From: Nocardia rhizosphaerihabitans
Lineage (GTDB): Bacteria; Actinomycetota; Actinomycetes; Mycobacteriales; Mycobacteriaceae
DNA: 64,000 nt
NCBI RefSeq assembly: GCF_014646295.1
Contig: NZ_BMNE01000002.1
Location: 683,440 to 747,439, forward strand
Direction of reading: 5' to 3'
This document shows positions 62,804-64,000 of this stretch, piece after piece (position 1 is the first letter of the stretch; every line of letters starts with the position of its first letter). Made by a program: the position numbers and the translations under genes. The notes beneath the pieces were generated by a model. It did not search any database and had not been told where the DNA came from. It was given only the letters and a program-made list of their open reading frames with translations.

Positions 62804-64000
62804 ATGCTCACAACGACTTCCGCGGACGAGAGGGTCCGCAATCCCCGCCGCTGGCTGATCCTGATCGTGCTGTGCCTGAGCTCGCTGGTGCTGGTGGTGG
62901 ACAACATGGTCCTCACCGTCGCCATCCCGCAGATCGCCACCGATCTCGGCGCGAGCTCCCAGCAGATCCAGTGGATCATCGACGCCTACCTGCTGGTGTT
63001 CGCCGGCCTGCTGCTCACCTCGGGCAGCCTGTCCGACCGGTTCGGCCGCAGGTTGGTGATGGTGATCGGCCTGGTGCTCTTCGGCGGTGCGTCACTGCTG
63101 GCCGCCTATGCGGGCAGCGCCGAGCTGTTGATCGCGGGCCGTGCGCTGATGGGCATCGGCGGCGTGCTGATCATGCCGAGCACGCTGTCGATCCTGATCA
63201 CCGTCTTCGACGACGACGAGCGGCCCAAGGCCATCGGCGCGTGGAGCGCGGTCGCGACGGTCGGCATGGTCGGCGGTCCGGTCGTCGGCGGTGTGCTGCT
63301 CGATCACTTCTGGTGGGGTTCGGTGTTCGTGATGAACGTGCCGATCGCGGCGGTCGCCATCGTGGCGGCGCTGGTGCTGATGCCGGAATCCAAGGGCCCG
63401 TGGCGCAAGCCCGACTTCCCCGGCATGCTGACCTCGATCATCGGCATGACCGCGCTGGTGTGGACCATCATCTCGGTGCCGCACGCCGGCTGGACCGACC
63501 GCGGTGTGCTGACCGGCTTCGCCGTGACCGTGCTCGCCCTCGGCGCCTTCGTGATTCGTGAACTGCGCACCGATGCGCCGATGGTCCCGCTGCAGCTGTT
63601 CCGCAATCGCACCTTCACCGGCTCCAGCTTCTCGCTGGTCCTGGTGACCTTCGCCAACGGCGGCCTGGTACTCGTGCTCACCCAGTACCTGCAGTTCGTG
63701 CTCGACTACTCGCCGATGGAGACCGCCCTGGCCTTCACGCCGATGGCGATCACCCTGCTCGTCGCCAACGGTATCGGCGCGGTGCTGGTCGGCAAGGTGG
63801 GCGCGCGGATCGTCACCATCGCGGGTCTGGTCGTCGTTGCCGCGGGCTTCGCGGTGCTGGCGACGCTGGACGCCGGTGCGAGCTTCACCCTGCCCGCCGT
63901 CGCGATGGCGCTGCTCGGCGCCGGTGGCGGTCTGGCGATGCCCGCCGCGATCGGTGCGCTGATGAGCGCGGTGCCCGAGGACCACGCCGGCGTCGGGTCG
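62804..64000 (+). CDS. MFS drug efflux transporter, DHA2 type (partial)
   Basis: At least 399 codons are visible and the gene continues beyond the window. DHA2 signatures are present: LVLVVDNMVLTVAIPQIATDLG in helix 1, WIIDAYLLVFAGLLLTSGSLSDRFGRRL in helix 2 and the loop, and a motif C-like VGMVGGPVVGGVLLDHF in helix 5. GAGAGGAG lies before ATG 62804. The divergent TetR gene and dyads indicate ligand-induced expression. The substrate is unknown. Confidence 0.9.
   Translation, partial: MLTTTSADERVRNPRRWLILIVLCLSSLVLVVDNMVLTVAIPQIATDLGASSQQIQWIIDAYLLVFAGLLLTSGSLSDRFGRRLVMVIGLVLFGGASLLAAYAGSAELLIAGRALMGIGGVLIMPSTLSILITVFDDDERPKAIGAWSAVATVGMVGGPVVGGVLLDHFWWGSVFVMNVPIAAVAIVAALVLMPESKGPWRKPDFPGMLTSIIGMTALVWTIISVPHAGWTDRGVLTGFAVTVLALGAFVIRELRTDAPMVPLQLFRNRTFTGSSFSLVLVTFANGGLVLVLTQYLQFVLDYSPMETALAFTPMAITLLVANGIGAVLVGKVGARIVTIAGLVVVAAGFAVLATLDAGASFTLPAVAMALLGAGGGLAMPAAIGALMSAVPEDHAGVGS

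Overview
The window is high-GC actinobacterial DNA and most likely comes from a mycolic-acid-containing genus such as Nocardia or a close relative. The evidence is the set of mycolata cell-envelope and thiol genes (pimE, lpqW, mshB), an ESX/type VII-type polymorphic toxin locus, and gene order known from Mycobacterium (glpX - DUF4245 - xseB - xseA - lipid-droplet protein - ispH - DUF6542 - ychF; alkA next to ogt; pimE - phhB - typA - lpqW - mshB). No rRNA or tRNA gene and no CRISPR array was seen. The genus is an inference from content only.

1-10.1 kb is an accessory island with lower and uneven GC. It holds a Fic protein with a perfect palindrome over its start codon, an orphan small protein (1510-2025), a complete IS5-type insertion sequence (2157-3037) that has split a 46-codon gene, a stretch of apparent coding debris, and a polymorphic-toxin operon read leftward: SseB-like protein, helical ESX-like partner, a 1803-residue type VII-exported RHS protein with an exchangeable ParB-like C-terminal tip, and an overlapping DUF7660 protein that is the likely immunity factor.

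10.2-24.8 kb is core genome: fructose-1,6-bisphosphatase II (glpX), exonuclease VII (xseAB), an isoprenoid enzyme (ispH), rmuC, and the sbcDC nuclease. SbcC carries two long disordered insertions, and its 3' end overlaps a convergent drug-efflux gene by 126 bp. That efflux gene is divergent from its own TetR regulator across a clear operator.

24.8-33.9 kb holds a YczE-type membrane protein, the alkylation-repair pair ogt and ada-alkA, the pyruvate/peptide-type transporter cstA with its small YbdD partner, a VOC protein with an AraC regulator, an oxidoreductase, and ychF.

33.9-53.7 kb is a mosaic of small regulator-plus-enzyme modules, several with readable dyad operators: blaI/M56 and a secreted M19-type amidohydrolase sharing two near-identical operators; TetR/phytanoyl-CoA dioxygenase; TetR/tautomerase/zinc alcohol dehydrogenase; MarR/MFS; RidA/WYL regulator. 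It also has lineage-type proteins: a DoxX protein with fourteen 11-residue repeats, two tandem MmyB-type XRE regulators, a CHAP hydrolase, a duplicated-domain protein, a Tat-exported DUF1906 protein, and a Ser-Gly-Ile repeat protein.

53.8-64 kb returns to conserved envelope and redox biology: an Ala/Pro-rich exported protein, the mannosyltransferase pimE, pterin carbinolamine dehydratase, a 58-residue Cys/Lys-rich protein, typA with a strong terminator, lpqW, mshB and a membrane protein in one coupled operon, and finally a TetR/MFS divergent pair whose MFS gene runs off the right edge.
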